Source: Bordetella sp. 02P26C-1
Lineage (GTDB): Bacteria > Pseudomonadota > Gammaproteobacteria > Burkholderiales > Burkholderiaceae_B
Assembly: GCF_009763255.1 (NCBI RefSeq)
Contig: NZ_WSJB01000021.1
Coordinates: 1-64,000 of the forward strand
Direction: 5' to 3'
DNA: 64,000 nucleotides
A program made the position numbers and the translations under genes. The number at the start of each line of letters is the position of its first letter. Position 1 is the first letter of the stretch. Below the pieces are notes generated by a model, which was given only the letters and a program-made list of their open reading frames with translations, was not told the origin of the DNA and did no database searches. This document shows, in pieces, positions 7,312 through 16,106 of the stretch.

Positions 7312-8634
7312 ATGTCGAATTCTTATTTTCCGCGTTGGAAACGGGTCGATGACTCCGTGCCAGGCATAGTAGTAGGCCCGGAAGACCGATTGTCCGGACC
7401 CAAAAACGTCGCGATGGGCGTGCAGCACGTGGTGGCCATGTTCGGCTCCACCGTGTTGGCACCCTTGCTCATGGGCTTTGATCCGAACGTCGCGATCTTG
7501 ATGTCCGGTGTAGGCACGCTGATCTTCTTCCTATTTGTCGGCGGGCGCGTGCCGAGTTATCTGGGATCGAGCTTTGCCTTCATTGGCGGCGTGGTGGCGG
7601 TTACTGGCTATGCGGGATCGGGGCCGAATCCAAACATTGGCGTGGCATTGGGCGCGATCATTGCCTGCGGGCTGGTTTATGCGCTCATTGGCTTGATCGT
7701 GGCGGGCGCCAGCTCGCGCGGTGGCGGCGGCGCGGCGTGGATTGAAGCCCTGATGCCTCCCGTGGTGACGGGGGCGGTCGTGGCCGTTATCGGACTGAAT
7801 CTCGCGCCTATCGCTGTCAAAGGCGCGATGGGCGGATCGGGCTTTGAAACCGCCATGGCGATAGTGACCGTGTTGTGCGTGGGCGCGATCGCGGTCTACA
7901 CCCGCGGCACGATTCAGCGTCTTTTGATCCTGATTGGCCTCTTGCTGGCATGTGTGATCTACGGGATTTGCGCCAACGGACTCGGCATGGGCAAGCCCAT
8001 CGATTTCTCCGGTGTTGCCGCCGCGGATTGGCTGGGCTTGCCCCATTTCGCCGCGCCGGTATTCCGCGCCGACGCCATGGGCCTGATCGTGCCGGTCGCC
8101 ATTATTCTGGTGGCCGAGAACTTGGGCCATATCAAGGCTGTCAGCGCCATGACCGGCCAGAACCTCGACCGTTATATGGGGCGCGCGTTCATCGGCGACG
8201 GTGTGGCGACCATGGTCTCGGGCGCCGTCGGGGGGACGGGAGTGACGACTTACGCCGAAAACATCGGTGTCATGGCAGTCACGCGGATTTACTCGACCTT
8301 GGTTTTCCTGGTGGCGGCGTTTATTGCCATTCTGCTCGGTTTCTCGCCCAAGTTCGGCGCGCTGATTCAGACCATTCCGAGCCCGGTGCTGGGCGGCATG
8401 TCGGTGGTGGTGTTTGGCCTGATCGCCGTGGCCGGCGCGCGTATCTGGGTCGTCAACCAGGTCGATTTCAGCGATAACCGTAATCTCATCGTGGCTGCCG
8501 TCACGCTCGTACTGGGCGCGGGCGATTTCACCGTGAAGCTGGGCGACTTCACCTTGGGGGGCATCGGAACCGCTACCTTCGGCGCCATCATTCTGTACGC
8601 ATTGTTGCGTCGCAATGCACGTCGCATCATCTAA
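7312..8634 (+). CDS. Uracil/xanthine permease family transporter (NCS2)
   Basis: 440 residues with about 14 hydrophobic segments. The nucleobase:cation symporter-2 signature is present as GVTTYAENIGVMAVTR, and the substrate-site helix AIILVAENLGH carries the conserved Glu. The layout resembles UraA and RutG, inner-membrane proton symporters for uracil. It is a single gene, not linked to a rut or pyrimidine catabolic operon here. The ATG at 7312 follows AGGCG. A hairpin with a T-rich tail lies about 100 bases beyond the stop. Confidence 0.9.
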   Translation: MSNSYFPRWKRVDDSVPGIVVGPEDRLSGPKNVAMGVQHVVAMFGSTVLAPLLMGFDPNVAILMSGVGTLIFFLFVGGRVPSYLGSSFAFIGGVVAVTGYAGSGPNPNIGVALGAIIACGLVYALIGLIVAGASSRGGGGAAWIEALMPPVVTGAVVAVIGLNLAPIAVKGAMGGSGFETAMAIVTVLCVGAIAVYTRGTIQRLLILIGLLLACVIYGICANGLGMGKPIDFSGVAAADWLGLPHFAAPVFRADAMGLIVPVAIILVAENLGHIKAVSAMTGQNLDRYMGRAFIGDGVATMVSGAVGGTGVTTYAENIGVMAVTRIYSTLVFLVAAFIAILLGFSPKFGALIQTIPSPVLGGMSVVVFGLIAVAGARIWVVNQVDFSDNRNLIVAAVTLVLGAGDFTVKLGDFTLGGIGTATFGAIILYALLRRNARRII

Positions 8635-8730
8635 GCGTGACTCCAGGCGGTGGGGGATCGGGCTGCGCATGACAGGTGCCTGAACGGCTTGCAATTCCGC
8701 CGGAATTTCCCCACAATGAGGCCTTGCTTG

Positions 8731-8763
8731 CCCCGGTTCCAACCCGAGCCGGGGTTTTGTTTT
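8731..8763 (+). terminator. Intrinsic terminator-like hairpin
   Basis: A 9-bp stem (CCCCGGTTC with GAGCCGGGG, one T-G wobble) followed by TTTTGTTTT. It probably ends the permease transcript, or terminates early a transcript running towards greA. Confidence 0.65.
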
Positions 8764-8934
8764 GGTCTTCGCCCTACCGACCTGCGCGTAGGGGATAGCC
8801 AAAACCTCAGGTCGAAAGCCCCCAGTTGTCATTGGGTTCGATTCCGCTTTCGCCTGATCGATCTTTAGTGGTTGTCATAGGCTCGTCCCGCCCGCGCGGC
8901 GCTGACTGATGCCTGATTGCAATTTTTTACCGAA

Positions 8935-8956
8935 ACGTCCCGTTCGGGGCGTTTTT
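8935..8956 (+). terminator. Terminator-like hairpin in greA leader
   Basis: Stem ACGTCCC/GGGGCGT (one wobble), small loop, then TTTTT, ending 22 bases before the greA start. In Escherichia coli the greA leader contains a terminator whose read-out gives the GraL small RNAs, so attenuation is plausible here. Confidence 0.55.
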
Positions 8957-8978
8957 CACTTTTTGTTTGGGAAACGAC

Positions 8979-9455
8979 ATGTCTGCCATTCCTCTGACCG
9001 CGCGCGGCGCCGAGCGTCTGCAAGCCGAATTGCACAGGCTGAAAACCATTGAACGCCCCGCCGTGATCAACGCCATTGCCGAGGCACGCGCCCAGGGTGA
9101 TCTGTCGGAAAACGCCGAGTACGACGCCGCCCGTGAACGCCAGGGCTTTATCGAAGGCCGCATCGCCGAACTCGAAGGCACGCTTTCCAACGCGCACATC
9201 ATCAATCCCGCCGAGCTCGATGCCGAAGGGCGCGTCGTGTTTGGCGCAACGGTCGATATCGAGGACCTGGAATCGGGCGAGCGCCTGACCTATCAGATCG
9301 TGGGCGACCTGGAAGCCGACATCAAGGCCAATCTGATTTCGGTCTCCAGCCCCGTCGCACGCGCCCTGATCGGCAAGTCCGAGGCCGATGTGGTCGAGGT
9401 CAAGGCGCCCTCGGGCATTCGCGAATACGAAATCCTGAGCGTACGCTACGCTTAA
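8979..9455 (+). CDS. greA: Transcription elongation factor GreA
   Basis: 158 residues, the normal GreA length. It rescues arrested RNA polymerase by stimulating transcript cleavage through the secondary channel. The N-terminal coiled coil spans about residues 1-75, and the tip motif GDLSENAEYDAA carries Asp41 and Glu44, which coordinate the catalytic magnesium. The C-terminal FKBP-like domain ends in YEILSVRYA. I chose the ATG at 8979 (MSAIPLTARG) over a TTG four codons earlier. It is followed by a strong shared terminator and faces yhbY. Regulation by a leader hairpin is suggested. Confidence 0.97.
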   Translation: MSAIPLTARGAERLQAELHRLKTIERPAVINAIAEARAQGDLSENAEYDAARERQGFIEGRIAELEGTLSNAHIINPAELDAEGRVVFGATVDIEDLESGERLTYQIVGDLEADIKANLISVSSPVARALIGKSEADVVEVKAPSGIREYEILSVRYA

Positions 9456-9508
9456 TTGATACGCCTGAAAGCAAAACGCGCCCCGCCAGGGGCGCGAAGC
9501 TACGGCGC

Positions 9509-9541
9509 AAGCTGACCTGATGCCAGGTCAGCTTTATTTTT
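9509..9541. terminator. Bidirectional terminator between greA and yhbY
   Basis: Perfect 11-bp arms AAGCTGACCTG and CAGGTCAGCTT around a 4-base loop, followed by TATTTTT. It lies between the converging greA (+) and yhbY (-). A second GC hairpin (GCGCCCC/GGGGCGC) lies just before it at about 9479-9495. Confidence 0.88.
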
Positions 9542-9545
9542 GTTG

Positions 9546-10142
9546 TTAACGCTTGGTGGTCTTGCGACCCGCCGAGGCACGCAGGCCGCGCGCGCCGGCA
9601 CGCAGGCTCAAGGCACTGCCGGAACGGCGCGGGATGCCGTGGGCCGGGGTTTTCTTGGTCGTCGGGCGCGCGGGACGGCCGGCGTCGTTGAGGTCACGGC
9701 GGCTGAACGATTTGGCCGGCGGCTCGGCGGCGGCAGGCTTGCGAGCCGGGGCGCGTCGCTTGGACAAGGTCTTGCCTTCGGCCGCGAGCTTCTTGGGCGT
9801 ATGCGGCTCGGAAGGCTTGCGGCGCAACGGTGTGCTCTCGGTCGGCTCGGAGGCTGTTACATTACCGGGCAGCGGGCGGAACAAAATCAGGATCTTACCC
9901 AGGTGGTGGACGGCCGCGCACGACAGCGTGTCGCAGATCGTCGCCAGCATGGCCTCGCGCTCGTCGCGGTCGCTACCGCCGGCGCGTACCTTGATCAGCC
10001 CATGCGACGTCAGGGCACGGTCGATTTCTTTCAGGACCGCGTCGGTCAGCCCGTTGTCGCCGATCAGGACGACCGGGTGGAGCGGGTGGGCGGCCGAGCG
10101 CAACTCGCTGCGCTCGCGTGAGGTGAGTTCTAATATAGGCAT
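9546..10142 (-). CDS. yhbY: YhbY family ribosome-associated RNA-binding protein with long basic tail
   Basis: 198 residues. The first ~97 form a CRM (YhbY/CRS1) domain, with [21 protein letters not shown] and a [11 protein letters not shown] segment matching this fold; E. coli YhbY consists of the domain alone and associates with pre-50S particles. Residues ~100-198 are a low-complexity extension rich in Lys, Arg, Pro and Ala, probably disordered and RNA-contacting. The ATG at 10142 is 18 bp from the oppositely oriented rlmE ATG, so each promoter must lie within or beside the other gene. The neighbourhood greA-yhbY-rlmE-ftsH is conserved in betaproteobacteria. Confidence 0.9.
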   Translation of the reverse strand: MPILELTSRERSELRSAAHPLHPVVLIGDNGLTDAVLKEIDRALTSHGLIKVRAGGSDRDEREAMLATICDTLSCAAVHHLGKILILFRPLPGNVTASEPTESTPLRRKPSEPHTPKKLAAEGKTLSKRRAPARKPAAAEPPAKSFSRRDLNDAGRPARPTTKKTPAHGIPRRSGSALSLRAGARGLRASAGRKTTKR

Positions 10143-10160
10143 GCGTGGAATTGTACGGTA

Positions 10161-10796
10161 ATGGCCAAAAAGAAATTCTCTAAAGACTGGATTCACCAGC
10201 ACATCAACGACCCTTATGTGAAGATGGCGCAACAAAAGGGTTACCGGGCGCGCGCCGCCTTTAAACTCATCGAGATCGTCGATACCGAGAAACTATTGCG
10301 CCGCGGGGATATCGTGGTGGATCTGGGCTCGGCGCCGGGCAGTTGGTCGCAAGTCGCACGCGAGCGTCTGGCCGGCCCCGGGGGTGTGGTCGATGGTCGT
10401 ATTATCGCGCTGGATCTGCTTCCCATGGAACCCATCGCCGGGGTGGAATTTATCCAGGGCGATTTTCGTGAAGACGAGGTCTTGGAACAATTGCAACAGT
10501 TGGTGGGCGGCAAGCCTGTCGACCTTGTGATTTCCGACATGGCCCCCAATCTATCAGGCGTGGGTAGCGCCGATTCAGCCCGCATTCAACACGTATGCGA
10601 GCTGGCGATGGAATTTGCGTGCAACCATCTCAAGCCCGATGGGGCGTTGATTGTCAAAGCCTTTCACGGCAGCGGATTTTCGCAAATTGTGCAAAGCTTC
10701 AAACAGCGCTTCAAACGGGTGGTCGAGCGTAAACCTAAAGCCTCGCGGGATAAGTCCTCCGAAACCTTTTTGGTCGCGCGTGATCTGAAGTTGTAA
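10161..10796 (+). CDS. rlmE: 23S rRNA (uridine(2552)-2'-O)-methyltransferase RlmE (FtsJ)
   Basis: 211 residues, same length as the FtsJ/RrmJ family. It methylates U2552 in the 23S rRNA A-loop during 50S maturation. The SAM-binding motif is [11 protein letters not shown], and the K-D-K-E catalytic set is represented by the N-terminal Lys region, [15 protein letters not shown] and SSETFLVA. The N terminus ([14 protein letters not shown]) is typical. There is almost no space for a 5' leader and no clear ribosome site, so the mRNA may start within yhbY or be very short. It precedes ftsH, the heat-shock partner gene in E. coli. Confidence 0.96.
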   Translation: MAKKKFSKDWIHQHINDPYVKMAQQKGYRARAAFKLIEIVDTEKLLRRGDIVVDLGSAPGSWSQVARERLAGPGGVVDGRIIALDLLPMEPIAGVEFIQGDFREDEVLEQLQQLVGGKPVDLVISDMAPNLSGVGSADSARIQHVCELAMEFACNHLKPDGALIVKAFHGSGFSQIVQSFKQRFKRVVERKPKASRDKSSETFLVARDLKL

Positions 10797-10943
10797 TTAT
10801 TAGCGGTGATTCACCCAGCGCGTTTCGGATCGCCAGGCGTAATTGGTCCCGACAGGGTAGAATGAACTATTGACATACTTGTGACTGTGCCATATACGCG
10901 GGGGCGCGGTTGCCGGTCGGAATCAAAAGCGGGAGATCGACCT

Positions 10944-12836
10944 TTGAACAACTCTTTTTCTAAAGTCGCGGTCTGGATGGTGATCGCACTGGTCCTGTTC
11001 ACGGTATTCAAACAGTTCGATGGGCGTACGCAATCGCAAGACGGCGTGAGCTACACCCAGTTCATGGATGATGCCAAGGCAGGCCGTATTCGCAAAGTCG
11101 ACGTGCAGGGCGACGTCTTGTATGTCACGCCGGATACAGGGCGGTCCTATAGCCTGACGTCGCCGGGCGACATCTGGATGGTTTCCGATCTGCTGAAGTA
11201 CGGCGTGGACGTCTCGGGCAAGGCGCGCGAAGAACCGTCGCTGTTGATGAGCATTTTCGTCTCCTGGTTCCCCATGCTGCTGTTAATCGGCGTCTGGGTG
11301 TTCTTCATGCGACAGATGCAGGGAGGCGGCAAGGGCGGCGCATTCAGCTTCGGCAAATCCCGCGCGCGCATGCTGGACGAGAACACCAACCAGATCACCT
11401 TTGCCGACGTCGCCGGTTGCGACGAGGCCAAGGAAGACGTCCAGGAACTGGTCGATTTCCTGCGTGATCCCAGCAAATTCCAAAAGCTGGGTGGCCGCAT
11501 TCCTCGTGGCGTGCTGATGGTCGGTTCGCCCGGTACCGGTAAGACGCTGCTGGCCAAAGCCATCGCCGGCGAAGCCAAGGTGCCGTTTTTCAGTATCTCC
11601 GGTTCCGACTTCGTGGAAATGTTCGTCGGGGTGGGCGCCGCCCGTGTTCGCGACATGTTCGAGAATGCGAAAAAGCATGCGCCTTGCATCATCTTTATCG
11701 ACGAAATCGACGCCGTGGGCCGCCAACGTGGCGCGGGTCTGGGCGGTGGTAACGACGAACGCGAACAGACCTTGAACCAGATGCTGGTGGAAATGGACGG
11801 CTTTGAGTCCGGCCAGGGCGTGATCGTGATCGCCGCCACCAACCGTCCCGACGTGCTGGATCCGGCGCTGTTGCGTCCGGGCCGTTTCGACCGTCAAGTC
11901 GTGGTGCCGCTGCCGGACATCCGTGGCCGCGAGCAGATTTTGCGCGTGCATATGCGCAAGGTGCCTCTGGCGACCAACGTCGATGCCAGCATCCTGGCGC
12001 GTGGTACGCCGGGTTTCTCGGGTGCGGATTTGGCTAACCTGGTTAACGAGGCCGCGCTCTTTGCCGCGCGCCGCAATGGCCGCACCGTCGATATGACGGA
12101 CTTCGAGAAAGCCAAGGACAAGATCATCATGGGCGCCGAGCGTCGCTCGATCGTCATGCCCGAAGAGGAACGCAAGAACACCGCGTACCACGAATCCGGT
12201 CATGCCATCGTCGCGCGCATGCTGCCCAAGACGGACCCCGTGCACAAAGTCACCATCATCCCGCGTGGCCGTGCGCTGGGCGTGACGATGCAACTGCCCG
12301 AAAGCGATCGCTACAGCATGGATAAGGAACGCCTGCTGAACACCATCGCCGTGTTGTTCGGTGGCCGCATCGCCGAAGAAATCTTCATGAACCAGATGAC
12401 GACCGGCGCCTCGAACGACTTCGAACGCGCTACCGCCATCGCCCGCGACATCGTGACCCGTTACGGGATGACCGATGAGCTTGGGCCCATGGTTTATGCG
12501 GAAAACGAAGGCGAGGTGTTCCTCGGACGTAGCGTGACGAAAACCACGCATATGTCCGAAGCCACGATGCAGAAGGTCGACAACGAAATCCGTCGCATTA
12601 TTGACGAGCAGTATGGCGTCGCGCGCAAGATCCTCGAAGACCATCGCGATATGGTCGAAGCGATGACAGCCGCTCTGCTCGAATGGGAAACCATCGACGC
12701 GGATCAGATCGAAGACATCACCTCCGGTCGGCCGCCGCGTCCGCCGAAGGTCCCGCAAGGGCCCGCCGACGGTACCGACACCCCGCCGCCCTCGGCTGGT
12801 GTGGCGACGGGCAGCAGCTCGCCGGCTGCCGTGTAA
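10944..12836 (+). CDS. ftsH: ATP-dependent zinc metalloprotease FtsH
   Basis: 630 residues. This inner-membrane AAA+ protease degrades regulatory and misassembled membrane proteins. Two membrane segments (about residues 5-22 and 95-117) flank a periplasmic domain. Walker A GSPGTGKT lies near residue 195, Walker [12 protein letters not shown] follows, then the SRH region, and the zinc site HESGH is near 416-420. The C-terminal tail is Pro/Gly/Ser-rich. The start is TTG at 10944 (MNNSFSK), supported by GGGAGA at 10931 with 7 bases spacing; an upstream in-frame GTG would add a non-homologous leader. It heads ftsH-folP-glmM as in E. coli. Confidence 0.97.
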   Translation: MNNSFSKVAVWMVIALVLFTVFKQFDGRTQSQDGVSYTQFMDDAKAGRIRKVDVQGDVLYVTPDTGRSYSLTSPGDIWMVSDLLKYGVDVSGKAREEPSLLMSIFVSWFPMLLLIGVWVFFMRQMQGGGKGGAFSFGKSRARMLDENTNQITFADVAGCDEAKEDVQELVDFLRDPSKFQKLGGRIPRGVLMVGSPGTGKTLLAKAIAGEAKVPFFSISGSDFVEMFVGVGAARVRDMFENAKKHAPCIIFIDEIDAVGRQRGAGLGGGNDEREQTLNQMLVEMDGFESGQGVIVIAATNRPDVLDPALLRPGRFDRQVVVPLPDIRGREQILRVHMRKVPLATNVDASILARGTPGFSGADLANLVNEAALFAARRNGRTVDMTDFEKAKDKIIMGAERRSIVMPEEERKNTAYHESGHAIVARMLPKTDPVHKVTIIPRGRALGVTMQLPESDRYSMDKERLLNTIAVLFGGRIAEEIFMNQMTTGASNDFERATAIARDIVTRYGMTDELGPMVYAENEGEVFLGRSVTKTTHMSEATMQKVDNEIRRIIDEQYGVARKILEDHRDMVEAMTAALLEWETIDADQIEDITSGRPPRPPKVPQGPADGTDTPPPSAGVATGSSSPAAV

Positions 12837-12860
12837 GTTCTGTTCCCTGCGTGTTTTCCT

Positions 12861-13703
12861 ATGGTTGACACTCTTCTGTGCGGGCGCTTTGAGCTGAGTC
12901 TCGAGCGCCCGCTCGTCATGGGTATCGTGAACATCACGCCCGACTCGTTCTCTGATGGCGGGCAGCATGCCGACACCGACGCGGCCGTGCGTCACGCGCA
13001 TAGGCTGATCGAAGAGGGCGCGCACATACTGGATCTGGGTGGCGAGTCCACCCGGCCCGGGGCCGAGCCGGTTCCCGCGCAAGCCGAATTGGCGCGTTTG
13101 TTGCCCGTGATCGAGGCGCTGCGCGACTGTGGCGTTCCTCTGTCGGTCGATACCTTCAAGCCTGAGGTCATGCGCGCGGTGCTGGATGCGGGCGCCGACA
13201 TGATCAACGACATCTACGGGTTCCGCCAGCCGGGCGCGATCGAGGCCGTCGCCGATTCGCGTTGCGGATTATGTGTGATGCACATGAAAGGCGAGCCGGG
13301 CACGATGCAGCTCGCGCCGGAATATGACGACCTGATGGGCGAGATCCACGATTTTCTGGTCGCGCGCGTGGCGCAGTTGCAAGCCGCCTCGGTCGATGCG
13401 CGGCGCATCGTTCTGGATCCTGGCTTCGGCTTTGGCAAGACCGCCGACCACAACTATCAATTACTGCACGGTCTTTCCGACCTGTGTCTTACCGGTTACC
13501 CCCTCCTGACAGGACTTTCACGCAAACGCATGATTGGCGATGCGACGGGCAAACCCGTCGGCGACCGGCTTGCCGGCAGCGTCGCCGGGGCGTTGGCGTG
13601 CGTCGCGCGCGGGGCAGCGATTGTGCGCGTGCATGACGTCGCGCCTACCGTCGATGCGTTAAAAGTCTGGGAAGCAGCCGATCAAGGAGCTATTCGAGCA
13701 TGA
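12861..13703 (+). CDS. folP: Dihydropteroate synthase FolP
   Basis: 280 residues. It condenses p-aminobenzoate with dihydropterin diphosphate in folate synthesis and is the target of sulfonamides. The pterin-binding signatures are [11 protein letters not shown] near the N terminus and [10 protein letters not shown], with DPGFGFGKT and LSRKRMIG further on, all in TIM-barrel order. Nothing in the sulfonamide loops stands out by eye as an insertion. It begins 24 bp after ftsH, and its stop overlaps the glmM start by 4 bp (ATGA). Confidence 0.97.
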   Translation: MVDTLLCGRFELSLERPLVMGIVNITPDSFSDGGQHADTDAAVRHAHRLIEEGAHILDLGGESTRPGAEPVPAQAELARLLPVIEALRDCGVPLSVDTFKPEVMRAVLDAGADMINDIYGFRQPGAIEAVADSRCGLCVMHMKGEPGTMQLAPEYDDLMGEIHDFLVARVAQLQAASVDARRIVLDPGFGFGKTADHNYQLLHGLSDLCLTGYPLLTGLSRKRMIGDATGKPVGDRLAGSVAGALACVARGAAIVRVHDVAPTVDALKVWEAADQGAIRA

Positions 13704-15043
13704 GTCAGCGCAAGTATTTTGGAACGGACGGCGTCCGTGGGGAAGTCGGTGGCGAAGTCATCAATGCCGCCTTCGCGCTGCATCTGGGTTTTGCGGCAGG
13801 GCGCGTGCTGATGCGTCACTATGGTGCGCGCGGCACAGGCCGGCCCCAGGTGGTCATCGGCAAAGACACGCGGATCTCGGGCTATATGCTGGAATCGGCG
13901 CTGGAAGCCGGCTTGTCCGCCGCGGGCGTTGACGTATTGCTGGCTGGGCCGCTGCCCACGCCCGCCATCGCGTATCTGACACGCGCGCTGCGCCTGGTGG
14001 CGGGTATCGTCATCAGCGCCTCGCATAATCCCTATCAGGACAACGGCATCAAGTTCTTCTCGTCTCAGGGTATGAAACTGCCCGACGAGATCGAATCTGA
14101 AATCGAAGCCGCCCTTGATGAACCGCTGGGCTGCGTGACTTCCGAAGCCCTGGGACGCGCGCGCCGCATGCAGGATGTGCAAGGGCGTTATATCGAGTTC
14201 TGCAAGAGCACGTTCCCCCACGAATTGGATTTGAACGGTCTGAAGATCGTTGTCGATGCCGCCCATGGCGCGGCGTACAACGTCGCGCCGCATGTGTTCC
14301 GTGAACTCGGGGCCGATGTGCATGCCATTGGCGTGTCGCCCGATGGTTTCAATATCAACGAGGGCGTGGGCGCGCTACACCCCGAGTCCTTGGCCAAAGT
14401 CGTCAAGGAACGCGGCGCCGACCTCGGTATTGCGCTCGACGGCGACGCCGACCGTCTGCAGATGGTCGACGGCGACGGCCGGATCTACAACGGTGACGAA
14501 CTCTTGTACGCCATCGTGCGCGACCGCATGACGCAAGGACCGGTCGAAGGCGTGGTGGGCACGCTGATGACCAACTACGGCTTTGAATTGGAAATGCAGC
14601 GCCTGGGCGTGGGTTTCGAGCGTGCCAAGGTCGGCGACCGCTACGTGATGGAGCGTATGCAGGCGCGCGGCTGGTTGTTTGGCGGTGAGAGCTCGGGCCA
14701 TTTGCTTTGCCTGGATCGTCACACCACCGGCGACGGCATCATTGCCGCGCTGCAGGTGTTGACCGCCATGCGTCGCAGCGGCGAGAGCCTCGCTGCATGG
14801 GTGCGCGAGCTGCGCATGTACCCGCAGAAAATGATCAACGTGCCCTGGACGCCGGGCAAGGACTGGTCCTCTCATGATGGGCTCGTGACGGCGCAACGCG
14901 AGGTCGAAAAGGAACTCGCGGGACGTGGCCGGGTACTCATTCGCGCGTCCGGTACCGAGCCGAAGTTGCGTTTGATGGTCGAGGCCGAGGACGCCGCATT
15001 GGCGACGTCATGCGCCGAGAAGCTGGCGGCCAGCCTGGGCTGA
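13700..15043 (+). CDS. glmM: Phosphoglucosamine mutase GlmM
   Basis: 447 residues, standard length. It converts glucosamine-6-phosphate to glucosamine-1-phosphate for UDP-GlcNAc synthesis. The N terminus ([10 protein letters not shown]) is typical, the phosphoserine loop is [16 protein letters not shown], the metal-binding loop is DGDADR, the sugar-binding loop is GGESSGH, and the phosphate-binding loop [10 protein letters not shown] is near the C terminus. It is translationally coupled to folP. A hairpin with a short T-run follows at 15064. Confidence 0.97.
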   Translation: MSQRKYFGTDGVRGEVGGEVINAAFALHLGFAAGRVLMRHYGARGTGRPQVVIGKDTRISGYMLESALEAGLSAAGVDVLLAGPLPTPAIAYLTRALRLVAGIVISASHNPYQDNGIKFFSSQGMKLPDEIESEIEAALDEPLGCVTSEALGRARRMQDVQGRYIEFCKSTFPHELDLNGLKIVVDAAHGAAYNVAPHVFRELGADVHAIGVSPDGFNINEGVGALHPESLAKVVKERGADLGIALDGDADRLQMVDGDGRIYNGDELLYAIVRDRMTQGPVEGVVGTLMTNYGFELEMQRLGVGFERAKVGDRYVMERMQARGWLFGGESSGHLLCLDRHTTGDGIIAALQVLTAMRRSGESLAAWVRELRMYPQKMINVPWTPGKDWSSHDGLVTAQREVEKELAGRGRVLIRASGTEPKLRLMVEAEDAALATSCAEKLAASLG

Positions 15044-15063
15044 GCGGACCGGCTTGTGCAGTC

Positions 15064-15100
15064 AGGGGCTGGTTCCTGCAACAGGACCGGCCCCTCGTTT
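15064..15100 (+). terminator. Terminator-like hairpin after glmM
   Basis: Arms AGGGGCTGGTTCCTG and CAGGACCGGCCCCT pair with one bulge around a 3-base loop, then CGTTT. It lies 20 bases after the glmM stop; the weak T-run lowers confidence. Confidence 0.6.
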
Positions 15101-15244
15101 ATGCAAACACCTTCAACGTCATTCCATATTTCCGCCCGGATAGCGACCGCTGGGCGGGCGTACACTCACAGTCATGCCATATTTGCGTCAGAAGCCTGAC
15201 ATATCCCGCCTGCACACTGTCTCGATGGTAAGGAGTCTTGTGCG

Positions 15245-16027
15245 ATGCTTGAGTTAGGACGTGTGGACGCCCGCAAGGGCGCAGCACAGTGGGCTGGATC
15301 GTCCGCGCCGGTTTATGTGGTTGGCCTCGCCCGCACGGCCGAAGAAATCGAAGAGATTCAGCGCCTGCGTTTTACCGTGTTCACCGAAGACATGGGCGTC
15401 GTGTTCCCCGAGGAAAACGAGGGCTTGGACCAGGACCGCTACGATCCCTGGTGTGAACACTTGATGGTGCGTGAGCTGGATACCGGCCGGGTAGTGGGGG
15501 GATATCGCATCCTGACGCCGGAAAAGGCACGCGAGGCCGGTGGCTATTATTCCGAATCCGAGTTCGATCTGTCCGGGCTCGCGGCGTTGCGCCATGATCT
15601 GGTGGAAGTCGGCCGTTCCTGCACGCATGCGGATTTTCGCAATGGCGCGGTCATCATGTTGTTGTGGTCCGGGCTGTCCGAATTCATGCGGCGCGGCGGC
15701 TATCGCTATATGCTGGGCTGCGCGAGCGTCAGTTTGCGAGACGATGGCGTGACGGTCGCCGAGGTCTGGCGTAATGTGGCGAGCCACCTGCAGGACCCGA
15801 CGTTGCCGCGTATCCAGCCGCTATTCCGTTATCCCGTGGAACGGCTCAATAGCACCTTGCCCGGGCGCGTCCCCCCGCTTATCAAGGGCTATCTCAATCT
15901 GGGCGCCCGTATCTGCGGCGAGCCCGCCTGGGATCCGGATTTCAACGCCGCCGATTTTCCGGTATTGCTGGATATGACGCAGATGAACCGCCGATACCGG
16001 CGTCATTTCGGGCTGGATGTCGCGTGA
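15245..16027 (+). CDS. GNAT-type N-acyltransferase, OlsB-like (ornithine lipid synthesis)
   Basis: 260 residues of the acetyltransferase_5/COG3176 type that includes OlsB, which transfers a 3-hydroxyacyl group from ACP to ornithine to give lyso-ornithine lipid. The typical order is seen: RLRFTVFTEDMG, then DPWCEHLMVR, a VVGGYRIL core strand, SEFDLSGL, and VEVGRSCTHADFRNGAVIMLL. The ATG at 15245 follows AAGGAG. No OlsA-like acyltransferase is beside it. It sits between glmM and ppx/ppk, next to phosphate-starvation genes, which is suggestive because ornithine lipids replace phospholipids under phosphate limitation in several bacteria. No complete Pho box was found upstream. Confidence 0.75.
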   Translation: MLELGRVDARKGAAQWAGSSAPVYVVGLARTAEEIEEIQRLRFTVFTEDMGVVFPEENEGLDQDRYDPWCEHLMVRELDTGRVVGGYRILTPEKAREAGGYYSESEFDLSGLAALRHDLVEVGRSCTHADFRNGAVIMLLWSGLSEFMRRGGYRYMLGCASVSLRDDGVTVAEVWRNVASHLQDPTLPRIQPLFRYPVERLNSTLPGRVPPLIKGYLNLGARICGEPAWDPDFNAADFPVLLDMTQMNRRYRRHFGLDVA

Positions 16028-16106
16028 GCCATCCACGCTGAACGTCCTGTCGTGGCTCCTGCATCGGCGTGAGAGGCCGCGAGCCAGGCACGTCCGCCGG
16101 CCTGGC

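Larger units (their letters stand above)
8635..8978. other. 344-bp gene-free region holding greA leader
   Basis: No convincing protein is encoded here. It contains two intrinsic-terminator-like hairpins, at 8731-8763 and 8935-8956. The stretch 8770-8930 shows no structure I can assign. The second hairpin ends only 22 bases before the greA ATG. Confidence 0.6.

Noticed and set aside
7531-8832. Long open frame antisense to the nucleobase permease
   Set aside because: It mirrors the codon bias of the permease gene; composition is His/Gln/Arg-rich without domains. The same applies to the long antisense frames over ftsH (11283-13082), bkdA1 and iolC.
8815-8850. GGTTCGATTCC resembling a tRNA T arm before greA
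   Set aside because: The flanking bases do not form a T stem, and no acceptor, D or anticodon arm can be drawn.
15165-15190. CAGTCAT upstream of the OlsB-like gene as a Pho box
   Set aside because: Only one half-site is present; neither position 11 bases away matches CTGTCAT.
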